Positions 1 through 8,661 of a stretch of DNA of 55,985 nt are shown here, piece after piece. Where the stretch lies: positions 1 to 55,985 of the IMG/VR virus record IMGVR_UViG_3300011116_000560; one strand, 5' to 3'. A model generated the notes under the pieces. The model was not told the DNA's origin and ran no database searches. It worked only from the letters and a program-made list of their open reading frames with translations. The DNA is from a virus. A program made the position numbers and the translations under genes. Positions within the stretch are counted from its first letter, which is position 1, and each line of letters begins with the position of its first letter.

Positions 1-159
1 GCGCCATATCGGGAAGCTGGTTAAGCACCTCTCCGTTGACTGACGGGTTACCAAGCGCATCGACCGTAACGAGTTCGCCTGTGACGCGGCGCACGTCGGC
101 GTATTTAACGGTGTTGTGGCCATGGATGTTGGCAGCCATGAGCAGTTCGTTAAGCTGTG
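1..159. repeat. Left copy of the terminal overlap
   Basis: These bases recur at 55827-55985 in the same orientation with three differences (window positions 12, 31 and 33). The overlap lies inside one long minus-strand reading frame, and joining the two ends keeps that frame open. The simplest reading is that the sequence is a circular or circularly permuted genome cut at an arbitrary point, not a genome with a 159-bp packaged direct repeat. True terminal repeats are normally identical, and they are not usually placed in the middle of a structural gene. Confidence 0.9.
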
Positions 160-3100
160 CGTACTCTTTCTTATCGAGCCCGGCGCGGACCACGTAGTTG
201 GTACCGGGTACCTTGATCTCACGCTGCAGGGTCAGCCTGCGCATGTGGCTGAACGTGTCACGAAGCTCTTTTAGCTTGTTGTGCATGTTGCTCGTGATCT
301 CGTAGAACTTAGCGAGACCGGGATTCTCACGAGCTATACGATTCAGCGTATGAAGGAATGAGAACAATGTCTTCATCTTGTCCGGGGTGTTTATACCCAC
401 GCTGCGCCACGCAGTGACGAACTTGTTCGCAGCTGGACCCTTCACACCACCGTCGTCCTGCAGACCGATCATGGTCTGCATGGGATTAAGCACGGTGGAG
501 AACCGGCCAGAACCGTCCGGATCGAGCAACTGTTCGAGGTTTGTCAGACGGGTGCCCATGGCAACTGGGTCAAAGAACGAGCCGGTCAGCGCAGCAGGCT
601 GGCCGAAACGGACGTACCGCTTGGACTGGTCCATCAGGTAGCGAGTGATATCGTCATCGAACTTGAAGCCCAGCTTATTCAGAGCGTTCTTAATCATAGC
701 GCTCAGGCGCTTGATAAGGCTCGACTCGATGGACCCGGCGTAGTCCGACAGGTACTCCTCGATGGCTTCCAGCTTGGAGATGTTGCGGTATGCCATGGCA
801 GCATCGACGTTCTGCTGCGCGTGCTCGCTGTTGTTGTACACTTGATTAAGCGCGGAGTTCAGCTCCGACGACGACAAGATACTGCGCAGGCCGAAATGCC
901 CTAGGGCTTCGTGCGCGAGAACAAACCGCAGATGCTGGGAGCCGTAGATGTTGTCAGAGAATACGATGATATTGCCGTTGCCAAACGCATAACCTGCAGC
1001 GTTGGCTGTATCAAAGTCTCCCTGCTGGCGAGCAGCCGCCGCACGCTTGTACAACTCGGGATTCTTGGCCTTGAGGTCAGCTTGGTTGGCGTAGACCGAC
1101 ACCTTCGGCTTAACACGCAGTTTGCTGACGAACGCGTTTACTGCCAGCCGCACCTGTCCAGCGGCCATGGGCTTAATTGGTTTGTCATCGACCAGACTGT
1201 TGAAACCGGGGGCATCCTTCCAGCTGTCGAGGGTGGCTGCACCGGGGCCTTCAGCCGTATGGTTATGGTCGGCAAGCAGCTTCTTCTTTGCAGCGAGGAA
1301 GCGAATACGGTCCAAAGTGCTGACAGCGTTGCGGATAGCGGCGGCATATTCACCGACCGAACCGAACGCCTGCACGATGGCGTTCTGCTCTCCAACCGTC
1401 ATCTTGTTGAAGCTGTCGATCTCACCGACATGGAACCGGTTGACGTTACCATCGGGCATAACGTCCGTATTGGCGAGCTTAGTCGCTTCCGTCAAACGTT
1501 CAGCCTTGAGTTTCTGCACCGGCTTAGGGGTCGACGGTTTTGGCTTTGGAGCAGGTCCGGCGAGGATAACGTCACCCTTCGCGCCATACGACTCAGTGCT
1601 TCGTGCTTCTACTTTACCAGCGCCCTTCTTCAGCTTCTCAGCGACAGCCGTGCGCTCGGTACTCTTTGCAACTTCGTTGGCGATGGTGTTGCGGACAGCA
1701 TCGAGCTTGGCCTTCGGGTTAGCCCGTGTTTTTGCCCACTGCTCTTTGCGCTCGGCTGGCAGAGCGTCGTACTGAGCACCAGCAGCTTCCTCGGTCATAT
1801 TGCCGGGCTCAGCCTGCACCCACGCATCACGGTTTGCTTCGGTAGCAGCGGCCTCTGCGGCCTTACCCTTCTTGAGATCTACTTTTGGAGCCGGGGCTTC
1901 TTTAGCCGCCACCGGTTTCGGCGCGGCTTTAGGAATTTCTACTTTCTCCACCACCGCTTCCGGCGCGGCTTTAGCAGCAGGCTTGCGCGGGCGCTTAATC
2001 TTCTCGCCCTTAGGAGCAGCCGTAGCAGTAGGATTAGAACCCACAGCAGTTTCAGCAACAGGAGCGGCAGCAGAAGCGCCTTCAACATTATTTGAGTTAT
2101 CCACAACTTTTTTTGAAACCGCTAACCTGCTGGCTGCACTAGCCTTTTTAGGCTGAGGAGCCTCAGCAGGGGGCGTTTCCACAACTGGTTGCCCAGAAAC
2201 CTTGCTACGGCGAGCCGCTGCGCGCTCAGCCTGCCTGAGCCGGTCACGCTTGGGGGTGTTCTGCTCATCCGTGGCGATCTTGATGTCAGCCGCTTGATTG
2301 AGCGCCGGTACCAAGGCGGCATCGCGGGCAGCCTGTTCCTGCTGCGCACGCTGAGCCTCAGCCTGTTGGAACGCATACGCGCGTGCGGCGTTGTCTGCAG
2401 CGCGCTTCTCAGCAGCTTGCTGAACCGCTTGTTGCACTGCAGCACGAGCAGCGGCCTGCTCCTGTGCCTTACGCAGTTTTACGGATAGAACAGGATTAGG
2501 AGCCCGCCGTGCAGCTTCATGGGAAATCTGCTGGGCGGACAGTTCTGCGTCAGCCGCAGCAGCGCGATTAGCCGCGACTACACTGGGAGGGAGCCCGACC
2601 GGGGGGCCGAGGTTAAGCTCGCCCTGCTGGCCTTCCAACGGGAGGTTAAGCTGCTGTGGTGTCGATAGCGCCGGTGCCTGCTGTACAGGAGCCCGCTGCT
2701 CCGGGAGATTATCGAACAGCGGAGTTTGAGCACCGGCAGAAGGGGCCTGCCGCTGTTGCGGCGCATCGAACAGCGGCAACCCTGTGGGCGGTTCCGCATT
2801 GCGGAAAAGGTCCAGCTGGGTTGGAGCGGCGTAACCGCCTTGTGGCGTAACACCATTAGACAGACCAGCCTGAGGGGGGGCCATCTGTACAGGCAGCGTG
2901 CCAAACATCGATAGCTGGGCATCGTCGAGGTTCTGATACGTCGGTTCGGCAGTGCTGCTGGCGAGCCGCGCAGCCCGCTCGTTGGCTTCCCGGTTATTAA
3001 CCGCGTTGATCGTGTCACGGTTAAGTAGGTCGTGCGGGACGTACGGCGAGACGGCATGAGCCGCAGCACCCAGCGGACCGCCGACAGCAGCGCCAGCCAC

Positions 3101-4345
3101 GAACGAGTTAAGCAGCCGCTTGCCACCCTCGTGGGTAGCGATGTTCTCTGGCTTGGTAACAGCCATCTGGATCAGATCTTGTGAGGCGTTGGTCACACCT
3201 TCCAGACCACCAAGAACAGCGCCAGCTTTGGCAGCGCCAATAGCGCGCCCCTTGAGACCGGGAGCGGAAGTCATGATCTTGCCGAACAGGGTCGCCATAC
3301 CGGCGAATTCAGGGAGCGATTCCATCGCTGCCCACGGTACAGCAGCGGTCAAGGCCGTCAGGCGGTTACGCCCAGTGCCAGCTTCTTCCTGTTCTTGGGT
3401 GATGGACGACACGCCCATTCCGTAGTTAAGTGCGCCGGAGGACAGAGCCGCGCCAACCATGCCGCTGGCTTCTTTGAGGAGTGTTACTTCTTCCGGAATA
3501 GCCGCCATAGCAGCGGCGCGCTCTGCTGCAGGAAGTGCTTGTGCAGCGGCGTACCGCTGTGCAGCAGAGGTAACCGCTGTCTGGTACTCGGCCTTGCCAA
3601 GCAGACCGCCGATACGACCGGCCACACTGGCAGCACGAGCACCGGCAGCCGTGCCGTAGGCTGCGCTACCGGCTACGTTACCCAGCATCGACGCGCCTAG
3701 GAACGCCAGCAGGTTTGGCCCTTGCTGGGCCAAGTTGTACACAAACCAGTTGAGCACCGACTTCTCACCACCGGCCAGACCAGTATCGGTGAACTCGCTG
3801 CTGTACACTGAGGTCTTGTTCAGGCTCTTTGTGGCGCTGTCGACAATGCCCTGTCCAGTTTGCTCAGCGCCCAAGAACTTAAGACCGTAACCGCCAAGCT
3901 GCTTGGCCTGATCGATACCACTGCTCCAGCCACGGCTGGCTAAGCGCATAATGCCGGGGTCGATTATTTCGTTAACGTGCTGAGCGTAGCTGTTCGAGTC
4001 GAGCGCCGTGAAGCCAGCCGGGATCGGAGCGGTAGTGTTGGCTTTCACATGGCCAAAGGAGGTCGCAGCAGCGGTCTCGTCGTCGGCGGCAAACGTGCCG
4101 TAGCCAGCGACGAACACTTCCTTGGACGCTGGATTATACGCAACAGTAGCCGGTGGAGGTCCTGAGGGGACAGTTGACTGGCTGGGTCCGAAGTTGGAAA
4201 ACGCTCTGGCTACGTCCTGTTCAAACGGAACAGCAGCGCTGGGGGCTTGGAGGCCCGCAGCGATGCTGGAAGCAGGCAGCGCTGGCTGCGTACCAAGCGA
4301 GGAATCAGGGGCACTACCCTCTCCAGTCCAGATAAGCCCAGCCAT
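1..4345 (-). CDS. Giant polyvalent virion protein, N-terminal part (runs off the left edge)
   Basis: The frame opens at ATG 4345 and has no stop down to base 1. Across the circular junction it continues to a stop at 52600, about 2,523 residues in all. Residues 1 to about 60 are Pro/Ser/Ala-rich. About 120-450 contain Ala/Gly-rich hydrophobic stretches that could form amphipathic or membrane segments. About 500-750 are Gln/Ala-rich and likely coiled coil, followed by a Lys/Ala/Pro linker. Near residue 1145 is AHEALGHFGLR, an HExxGHxGLR zincin-like motif (H1145, E1146, H1150), followed by EEYLSDYAG, which may give the third ligand. Such motifs occur in phage large polyvalent proteins that are packaged and ejected with the DNA. 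The start overlaps the stop of the upstream gene (TAATG), indicating coupled translation. The protease-like role is inferred from the motif only. Confidence 0.85.
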   Translation of the reverse strand, partial: MAGLIWTGEGSAPDSSLGTQPALPASSIAAGLQAPSAAVPFEQDVARAFSNFGPSQSTVPSGPPPATVAYNPASKEVFVAGYGTFAADDETAAATSFGHVKANTTAPIPAGFTALDSNSYAQHVNEIIDPGIMRLASRGWSSGIDQAKQLGGYGLKFLGAEQTGQGIVDSATKSLNKTSVYSSEFTDTGLAGGEKSVLNWFVYNLAQQGPNLLAFLGASMLGNVAGSAAYGTAAGARAASVAGRIGGLLGKAEYQTAVTSAAQRYAAAQALPAAERAAAMAAIPEEVTLLKEASGMVGAALSSGALNYGMGVSSITQEQEEAGTGRNRLTALTAAVPWAAMESLPEFAGMATLFGKIMTSAPGLKGRAIGAAKAGAVLGGLEGVTNASQDLIQMAVTKPENIATHEGGKRLLNSFVAGAAVGGPLGAAAHAVSPYVPHDLLNRDTINAVNNREANERAARLASSTAEPTYQNLDDAQLSMFGTLPVQMAPPQAGLSNGVTPQGGYAAPTQLDLFRNAEPPTGLPLFDAPQQRQAPSAGAQTPLFDNLPEQRAPVQQAPALSTPQQLNLPLEGQQGELNLGPPVGLPPSVVAANRAAAADAELSAQQISHEAARRAPNPVLSVKLRKAQEQAAARAAVQQAVQQAAEKRAADNAARAYAFQQAEAQRAQQEQAARDAALVPALNQAADIKIATDEQNTPKRDRLRQAERAAARRSKVSGQPVVETPPAEAPQPKKASAASRLAVSKKVVDNSNNVEGASAAAPVAETAVGSNPTATAAPKGEKIKRPRKPAAKAAPEAVVEKVEIPKAAPKPVAAKEAPAPKVDLKKGKAAEAAATEANRDAWVQAEPGNMTEEAAGAQYDALPAERKEQWAKTRANPKAKLDAVRNTIANEVAKSTERTAVAEKLKKGAGKVEARSTESYGAKGDVILAGPAPKPKPSTPKPVQKLKAERLTEATKLANTDVMPDGNVNRFHVGEIDSFNKMTVGEQNAIVQAFGSVGEYAAAIRNAVSTLDRIRFLAAKKKLLADHNHTAEGPGAATLDSWKDAPGFNSLVDDKPIKPMAAGQVRLAVNAFVSKLRVKPKVSVYANQADLKAKNPELYKRAAAARQQGDFDTANAAGYAFGNGNIIVFSDNIYGSQHLRFVLAHEALGHFGLRSILSSSELNSALNQVYNNSEHAQQNVDAAMAYRNISKLEAIEEYLSDYAGSIESSLIKRLSAMIKNALNKLGFKFDDDITRYLMDQSKRYVRFGQPAALTGSFFDPVAMGTRLTNLEQLLDPDGSGRFSTVLNPMQTMIGLQDDGGVKGPAANKFVTAWRSVGINTPDKMKTLFSFLHTLNRIARENPGLAKFYEITSNMHNKLKELRDTFSHMRRLTLQREIKVPGTNYVVRAGLDKKEYAQLNELLMAANIHGHNTVKYADVRRVTGELVTVDALGNPSVNGEVLNQLPDMA

Positions 4346-6057
4346 TATTGGCTTCTCCCATAATACTGTACAGGCGCAGGCACAGCAGGAGCAGACTTAT
4401 CTACTGGCGGAACAACGAACCGCATTAGCTTACCGTCGTGGCTCACAAACGTCATTCCGTTCGTATCGCTCTGGTTGGGAGCAAACTTATACCCAGCGCC
4501 TTCCGTGGCCTTCCATACATCGATGGCCTTGTTTCTCTCGGCCACGTTCTCGTACGTCTTTTCTACAATCTTGCGCCGTGACTCGGCGTCCTTAAGCTGC
4601 GCCTCGTGCGCGGCAGTAGCGAGCTGACCACGGTAGCCAGAGCTGACGCTGATCTGAGCCCGCTGTGCGATGTCTATGGCCGACATCGGTGTGGCCTTAC
4701 CGGACTTCGCATCCGATACAGCTGTCCACTCACCGGATTTACCCTGCAGCCACATATTGTACGTGGGTTTGCCATCGGCACCCAGCGTGCCAGATGGACG
4801 GATAGCGATAGGCTGGTCAGCTTGCTGGGAGAACACCTTGGAAATCGTTTCTGTGTCGCCGTAAGCGTTCAGGCGATCAGTAGCAAACCCGAGGATATTG
4901 GTCTGGATGGCAGCATCGAACTGGCCAACTTTCCCGACCATATCAGTCTGAGTGCTAATAGCGTTCTGGCGAGCTAGATCGGCTTCATCTCGGTACGTCT
5001 TGGCACCCTGCGGATTGGAGACACGCAGCTGCGCATTAGCCATGATGTCGGCCTCCTGTGCCTTCCGCATGAATATATTGTAATTGCGTTGAGCCGCATT
5101 GATGATTACGTCGCGTTGAGACATCGCCCGACGCAATTCCATATTGAAGTTTGTCGCACCCTCCGCTGCCACAGCAGCAGACGGACTGCCCGGCGCAGCC
5201 AGACCAGCTGTGGTCAGCGCTCCGACCGGCGCGCCCTTAAGCGGGGTACCGGGAACAGCAAGACCGGTAGCAGCCTGCGTGTCTGCAAGTGCTTGTGCAG
5301 CGGGCGTATTGTCAGCAGGAGCCTTAGCTTTCTTCGCGGCTGCTTCATCGGGAGTGGCAAAACCGGTGTTCTTATCCACGATGTATTGCGCGATCCTGTT
5401 AACCGCGTCTGGCTTGCCAGCGTTAACATCGGCAGCTTCCGGGACGACACGCCCCTCTTCCAAAGCCTTCGCATAAATTCTGGAAGGAGCGGAGTATGGC
5501 TCGGATACGCCCCATCCGCCGCCATACGGCATTGGCTTGTTCGGGTCCGCGATACCCGCCCACACACCCGCAGAACGTACAGCGTTGGCCGACTGGCCTA
5601 GGAAGTCGAGACCTGCGCGGATCGGACCGGTAGCAACGTCTGCTGCAGCCCGTGGACCGACCATACCGCGTTCGTACAAAGATGGAGAAACCAAAGGGCC
5701 GCTCAGTCCAGCCTCAGGGATAATGGGGCCATAACCACCGGCGGGGGCCGGGATCATGTCCGGAGGAGCGACAGCAGCAGGGGCAGGAGCGGCGGCGGCT
5801 ACTTGCGTAGCGTTGGGGCCTGAGGGGGTCGCTCCCGAGAGCCAGCCCGGCGTGACTATTCCAGCAGTCCGTATGTCCTGCGTCTCAGGCCGCATGTTGA
5901 GCCGGTCACGGGAAGCCATCTCGTCAGCGGCTATTTTAAGCTCGGCTTCGTTACGTTTCATGGCGATATTGCGGCCAGACTCGCTGAGCTTCATACCCGC
6001 CTCTATACCTTCGTTTACCTCAGGCATTTGAGCAGCAGCATCAAACAGAAAGTTCAT
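4345..6057 (-). CDS. Probable internal virion protein, coiled-coil rich (570 aa)
   Basis: The 570-residue product has no motif that fixes a function. The N-terminal 60 residues are charged and helical. A long Pro/Ala/Gly-rich middle (about 60-300) is followed by a helical C-terminal half rich in Gln, Ala and Lys (for example 'MSQRDVIINAAQRNYNIFMR'). It lies between the Gly/Trp-rich 6054-7496 product and the giant virion protein. It overlaps both neighbours by 3-4 bases (TAATG and ATGA), so these three are translated as a coupled block. By position, and by analogy with T7 gp14-gp15-gp16, this block may encode the internal or ejected proteins; that assignment is inference. It is transcribed late in the structural unit. 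Confidence 0.7.
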   Translation of the reverse strand: MNFLFDAAAQMPEVNEGIEAGMKLSESGRNIAMKRNEAELKIAADEMASRDRLNMRPETQDIRTAGIVTPGWLSGATPSGPNATQVAAAAPAPAAVAPPDMIPAPAGGYGPIIPEAGLSGPLVSPSLYERGMVGPRAAADVATGPIRAGLDFLGQSANAVRSAGVWAGIADPNKPMPYGGGWGVSEPYSAPSRIYAKALEEGRVVPEAADVNAGKPDAVNRIAQYIVDKNTGFATPDEAAAKKAKAPADNTPAAQALADTQAATGLAVPGTPLKGAPVGALTTAGLAAPGSPSAAVAAEGATNFNMELRRAMSQRDVIINAAQRNYNIFMRKAQEADIMANAQLRVSNPQGAKTYRDEADLARQNAISTQTDMVGKVGQFDAAIQTNILGFATDRLNAYGDTETISKVFSQQADQPIAIRPSGTLGADGKPTYNMWLQGKSGEWTAVSDAKSGKATPMSAIDIAQRAQISVSSGYRGQLATAAHEAQLKDAESRRKIVEKTYENVAERNKAIDVWKATEGAGYKFAPNQSDTNGMTFVSHDGKLMRFVVPPVDKSAPAVPAPVQYYGRSQ

Positions 6058-7496
6058 GATGTCTCATCCGTAGTCGGTGTTGGTGCGTTAAGTCTGTTTT
6101 TCATGAACTGGCTATTGAATAGCCCAGTAGTGGCTAGACCGGCCATCTCACCGATGCCCTTCGAAGTAGCGGCAGCACGGGTTCCATACGAATTAGCCAG
6201 CGAGCCATACCCTGAAGCGATTTGCGGGTTAAACGTAGAGGGATACATGCCGGATAACACACCGGCAGCTTTCATTCTGGTAGTCGCAGCATTATCGGAA
6301 GCCGCGTTACCAGCTGTATCAGCTGCGGCGTACTGCATCACATTTCCACGACGCTGTTCAGCGGCACCATAAGTACGACCAGAGCGGGCCATTTCGCGGG
6401 CGTGGGCCACGTTACCGGTATTGGATGAAGTAATAACATCCCCATATGCCCGCTTATAGCGGTCTTCTGGGCTCATAATATTCTGGTAGTCGTTTGATGC
6501 AGAGTTAAACAATTTGGTCTGTTCGGCACGCCTAGCGTTATCCGCAATACTAGCGTCTGCCAACATCTGGCGTTGCTGTTCCATCATAGCAGACTGTGAC
6601 TGTGCTGCAGGACCATACGCTGACAGAGCAGACGATATACCAGAAGTGGCAAGTTTGCCTAGCGTCTCGGCCATATTGAAGCCACCGGCTTTTTTATCGT
6701 CGCTACTTTTGTTGTTGTTGTTGTTACTGCCAGACGGTATCCAGCCGCCGGGTGGGGTATTATTTATGTTGGCCATGGAATAGTTAAATCCAAGAGGATT
6801 GAAAAGAGGACCCCCGCCGCCAGCCCTCGGGGGCGGTTGGCCATTGCCTGTAGTAAAGCCGGGACCAGCGTAGCTGTCCGTGGCACCAGCAAAAATATTG
6901 TAAGGAGGATACCCGCTGCCAGCACTACCAGCACTACCAGCGTTACCAACCGTGCTTAGCAGCGATCTGGTCAATGGCGCGGGATCACCCTCTCTAAGTT
7001 GGTTTGCGGTGTCCCTGATTTCTTCAGGTGTTTGGCTACCGTCTACTGGGACACCGCCTACTGGGACACCGCCTACTGGGACATTAGCTATAGTACTATT
7101 AGGCACGCCCCTATCGGCTGGCTGATATATGTCACTATAAGACTGCTGCGCCGGTACGTACTGAGCGTACGGGAATGGGTTGGTCGGACTGCCTCCGTCA
7201 ACGGGCCAGCCCATTCCCTCAGGCAGTGCGCGGTAGGGCACCGTCATGCTTGTTGGAAATGGAGTGTAGAGCGATGGTAAGCCGGGACTGGGATTTATTC
7301 CGGAATAGTAGTCGGAATAGACCGGATTATACATGTCGTAGTTAGGAGTGTCGGAGGGTTGCGCCGGTTCAGCGTAAGTTGGCAGCGGCGATGTAACGTT
7401 CAATGGTTCGGAGGACCCGCCGCCCCAGCCACCGCCCCAGCCACCGCCGCCGCCCCAGTCGAAACTATCCCAACCGCCACCCCAATCGTCAAACAT
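6054..7496 (-). CDS. Virion protein with Gly/Trp-rich N-terminus (480 aa)
   Basis: The first 30 residues are almost entirely Gly, Trp, Asp and Phe (MFDDWGGGWDSFDWGGGGGW). A Pro/Tyr-rich disordered region (about 35-120) follows. Then come a short Val-Pro-Val-Gly-Gly repeat (about 135-152), an SAG repeat, and another Gly/Asn-rich linker with a run of Asn. The C-terminal 210 residues are a helical, Ala/Gln-rich domain ('MMEQQRQMLADASIADNARR'), of the kind seen in small internal virion proteins of podoviruses. It overlaps the start of the next gene by four bases. A role as ejected or internal core protein is inferred from composition and position. The low-complexity N-terminus suggests phase-separating or sticky behaviour, but nothing in the sequence proves that. 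Confidence 0.65.
   Translation of the reverse strand: MFDDWGGGWDSFDWGGGGGWGGGWGGGSSEPLNVTSPLPTYAEPAQPSDTPNYDMYNPVYSDYYSGINPSPGLPSLYTPFPTSMTVPYRALPEGMGWPVDGGSPTNPFPYAQYVPAQQSYSDIYQPADRGVPNSTIANVPVGGVPVGGVPVDGSQTPEEIRDTANQLREGDPAPLTRSLLSTVGNAGSAGSAGSGYPPYNIFAGATDSYAGPGFTTGNGQPPPRAGGGGPLFNPLGFNYSMANINNTPPGGWIPSGSNNNNNKSSDDKKAGGFNMAETLGKLATSGISSALSAYGPAAQSQSAMMEQQRQMLADASIADNARRAEQTKLFNSASNDYQNIMSPEDRYKRAYGDVITSSNTGNVAHAREMARSGRTYGAAEQRRGNVMQYAAADTAGNAASDNAATTRMKAAGVLSGMYPSTFNPQIASGYGSLANSYGTRAAATSKGIGEMAGLATTGLFNSQFMKNRLNAPTPTTDETS
7043..7087. repeat. Three tandem 15-bp repeats within a virion gene
   Basis: The unit CTACTGGGACACCGC occurs twice exactly and a third time in degenerate form. On the minus strand it encodes a VPVGG-type pentapeptide repeat in the 480-residue virion protein. 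The unit is a multiple of three, so gain or loss of copies keeps the frame and only changes linker length. Confidence 0.75.
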
Positions 7497-7547
7497 GGTT
7501 AACCCCCATTGAAACTTTAGTGGCGCGGCTTACAGTTGATGAAAGGG

Positions 7548-8342
7548 TCATTTGCTCCCCTCATTGTACTTGGTGAGCATACTGTCAAAGAATTCCGTAC
7601 CCTTGGCTTCCACGATGTGCTTCGGAATGACGTACTCGCCACCGGACACCCGGATCGGAACGTCATCCTTGACACCGGTTTTGCTGTTGGTCGGGCTGGC
7701 CGAAATAGGGATACGCCCACCAGCGGCCATTTGAGGCGGTTGCGCGACGGGCGGTGGAGCGGACGGTTGCCCTTCACCGCCTACCATTTTTAGGACCATC
7801 TGACAGGCATCGATAATTGCCTGAACTACTTCCGGGCGAAACTGAGGTGGGAGCCCTTTATCGGGGGCAAGGTTCCGCTGAATAGCTATAGCACGAAGCT
7901 GCGGATATAAATTTGGATTCCGCTGCGCAGCAATGGCCATTTGCATAAGGGTATTGATACGTTGCGGGGTGGTTTTTCCAGATTGCACAGCCCGCATCAT
8001 CGACTGATGGATACGCTCCGTTATCTGTTGCATCGACTGGGGAGCTTGCTGCGGCATAGGGCCACCCATACCGGGTTGTGGCATAAGGCCAACTTGCTGC
8101 GGCACAGGACCACCCATGGCGTAATGAGGAACCCGGCCACCGTACGCGTAGCCCTGCGGGGTCATAGTCTGACCCGCGCGGATGTCAAACGTAGGGCTGC
8201 TCTGGGGCATAAATGGCTGAGGCGGCGTTTGCTGAGGAGTCGGTGTAGTGGGTTGCATGGCAAGGATAGCCTCTACAGCAGGTGGGAGCGGCGGGGCAAC
8301 AAACTCAGCCGGATTAGACGTTGGTACGTTCGGTTTAGCCAT
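7548..8342 (-). CDS. Pro/Gln-rich virion protein with YAxGG and GEYVIP motifs (264 aa)
   Basis: The N-terminal half is Pro/Gln/Met-rich and carries two YAxGG-type motifs (GYAYGGRV, HYAMGGPV). About residues 100-190 are helical with several Arg/Gln residues. The C-terminus has a segment I recognise from many phage virion-associated proteins: 'GVKDDVPIRVSGGEYVIPKH' followed by VEAKGTEFFD. That segment is conserved in marine and environmental podoviruses, with no biochemical function known to me. The gene sits between the tail-nozzle cluster and the internal-protein block in the late unit, so a virion or assembly role is likely. A 51-base gap without a clear hairpin separates it from the next gene. 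Confidence 0.65.
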   Translation of the reverse strand: MAKPNVPTSNPAEFVAPPLPPAVEAILAMQPTTPTPQQTPPQPFMPQSSPTFDIRAGQTMTPQGYAYGGRVPHYAMGGPVPQQVGLMPQPGMGGPMPQQAPQSMQQITERIHQSMMRAVQSGKTTPQRINTLMQMAIAAQRNPNLYPQLRAIAIQRNLAPDKGLPPQFRPEVVQAIIDACQMVLKMVGGEGQPSAPPPVAQPPQMAAGGRIPISASPTNSKTGVKDDVPIRVSGGEYVIPKHIVEAKGTEFFDSMLTKYNEGSK

Positions 8343-8343
8343 G

Positions 8344-8661
8344 TCATGCCCTCATGCGGACTATAAGAGTATTTACGGTTTGTCGTACTGACTCGACATC
8401 ATTTATAAGCGCTTGAACTGTAGAGAGCAAATTATGAAAATCGGTGTAAGTGACAGTAACAGCGCCGGAAAACTGTACAGCTGCAGAGAGAGAAGGGACT
8501 GGGGTAGCGTCTATGTCCCCGCGCAACACAGCGGCTGCACCATGGTCGGCCCTGCGTTGCCCAGTTAACTGTTCCACGTTTTGCTTTACACTATCAAGAT
8601 AGCGAAAGTGCCAGTCCTGCAGACCGGCTTGAGGAACGGGGGGTATGGATGAAAAACTCAT
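8344..8661 (-). CDS. Small tail-associated protein of the 'vKQNVEqLTGQR' family (105 aa)
   Basis: This 105-residue protein has an N-terminal segment ending in DSVKQNVEQLTGQRRADHGA. It matches a widely distributed short phage motif (LKENVELLTGQRG-like) found next to tail or fibre genes. The C-terminal third is a helical heptad-like region (FHNLLSTVQALINDVESVRQ), consistent with oligomerisation. It starts on the last base of the upstream nozzle gene's stop, so it is translationally coupled. Its exact function is unknown to me; tail assembly or a structural adaptor is the most likely role from context. Confidence 0.65.
   Translation of the reverse strand: MSFSSIPPVPQAGLQDWHFRYLDSVKQNVEQLTGQRRADHGAAAVLRGDIDATPVPSLSAAVQFSGAVTVTYTDFHNLLSTVQALINDVESVRQTVNTLIVRMRA

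Noticed and set aside
911-2095. 394-residue plus-strand frame
   Set aside because: It is the exact mirror of the giant minus-strand gene in codon phase. Its product is Arg/Ser/Leu-rich with no domain pattern.
7043-7087. Possible CRISPR-like short repeats
   Set aside because: Only three contiguous 15-bp copies without spacers, in frame inside a coding sequence.
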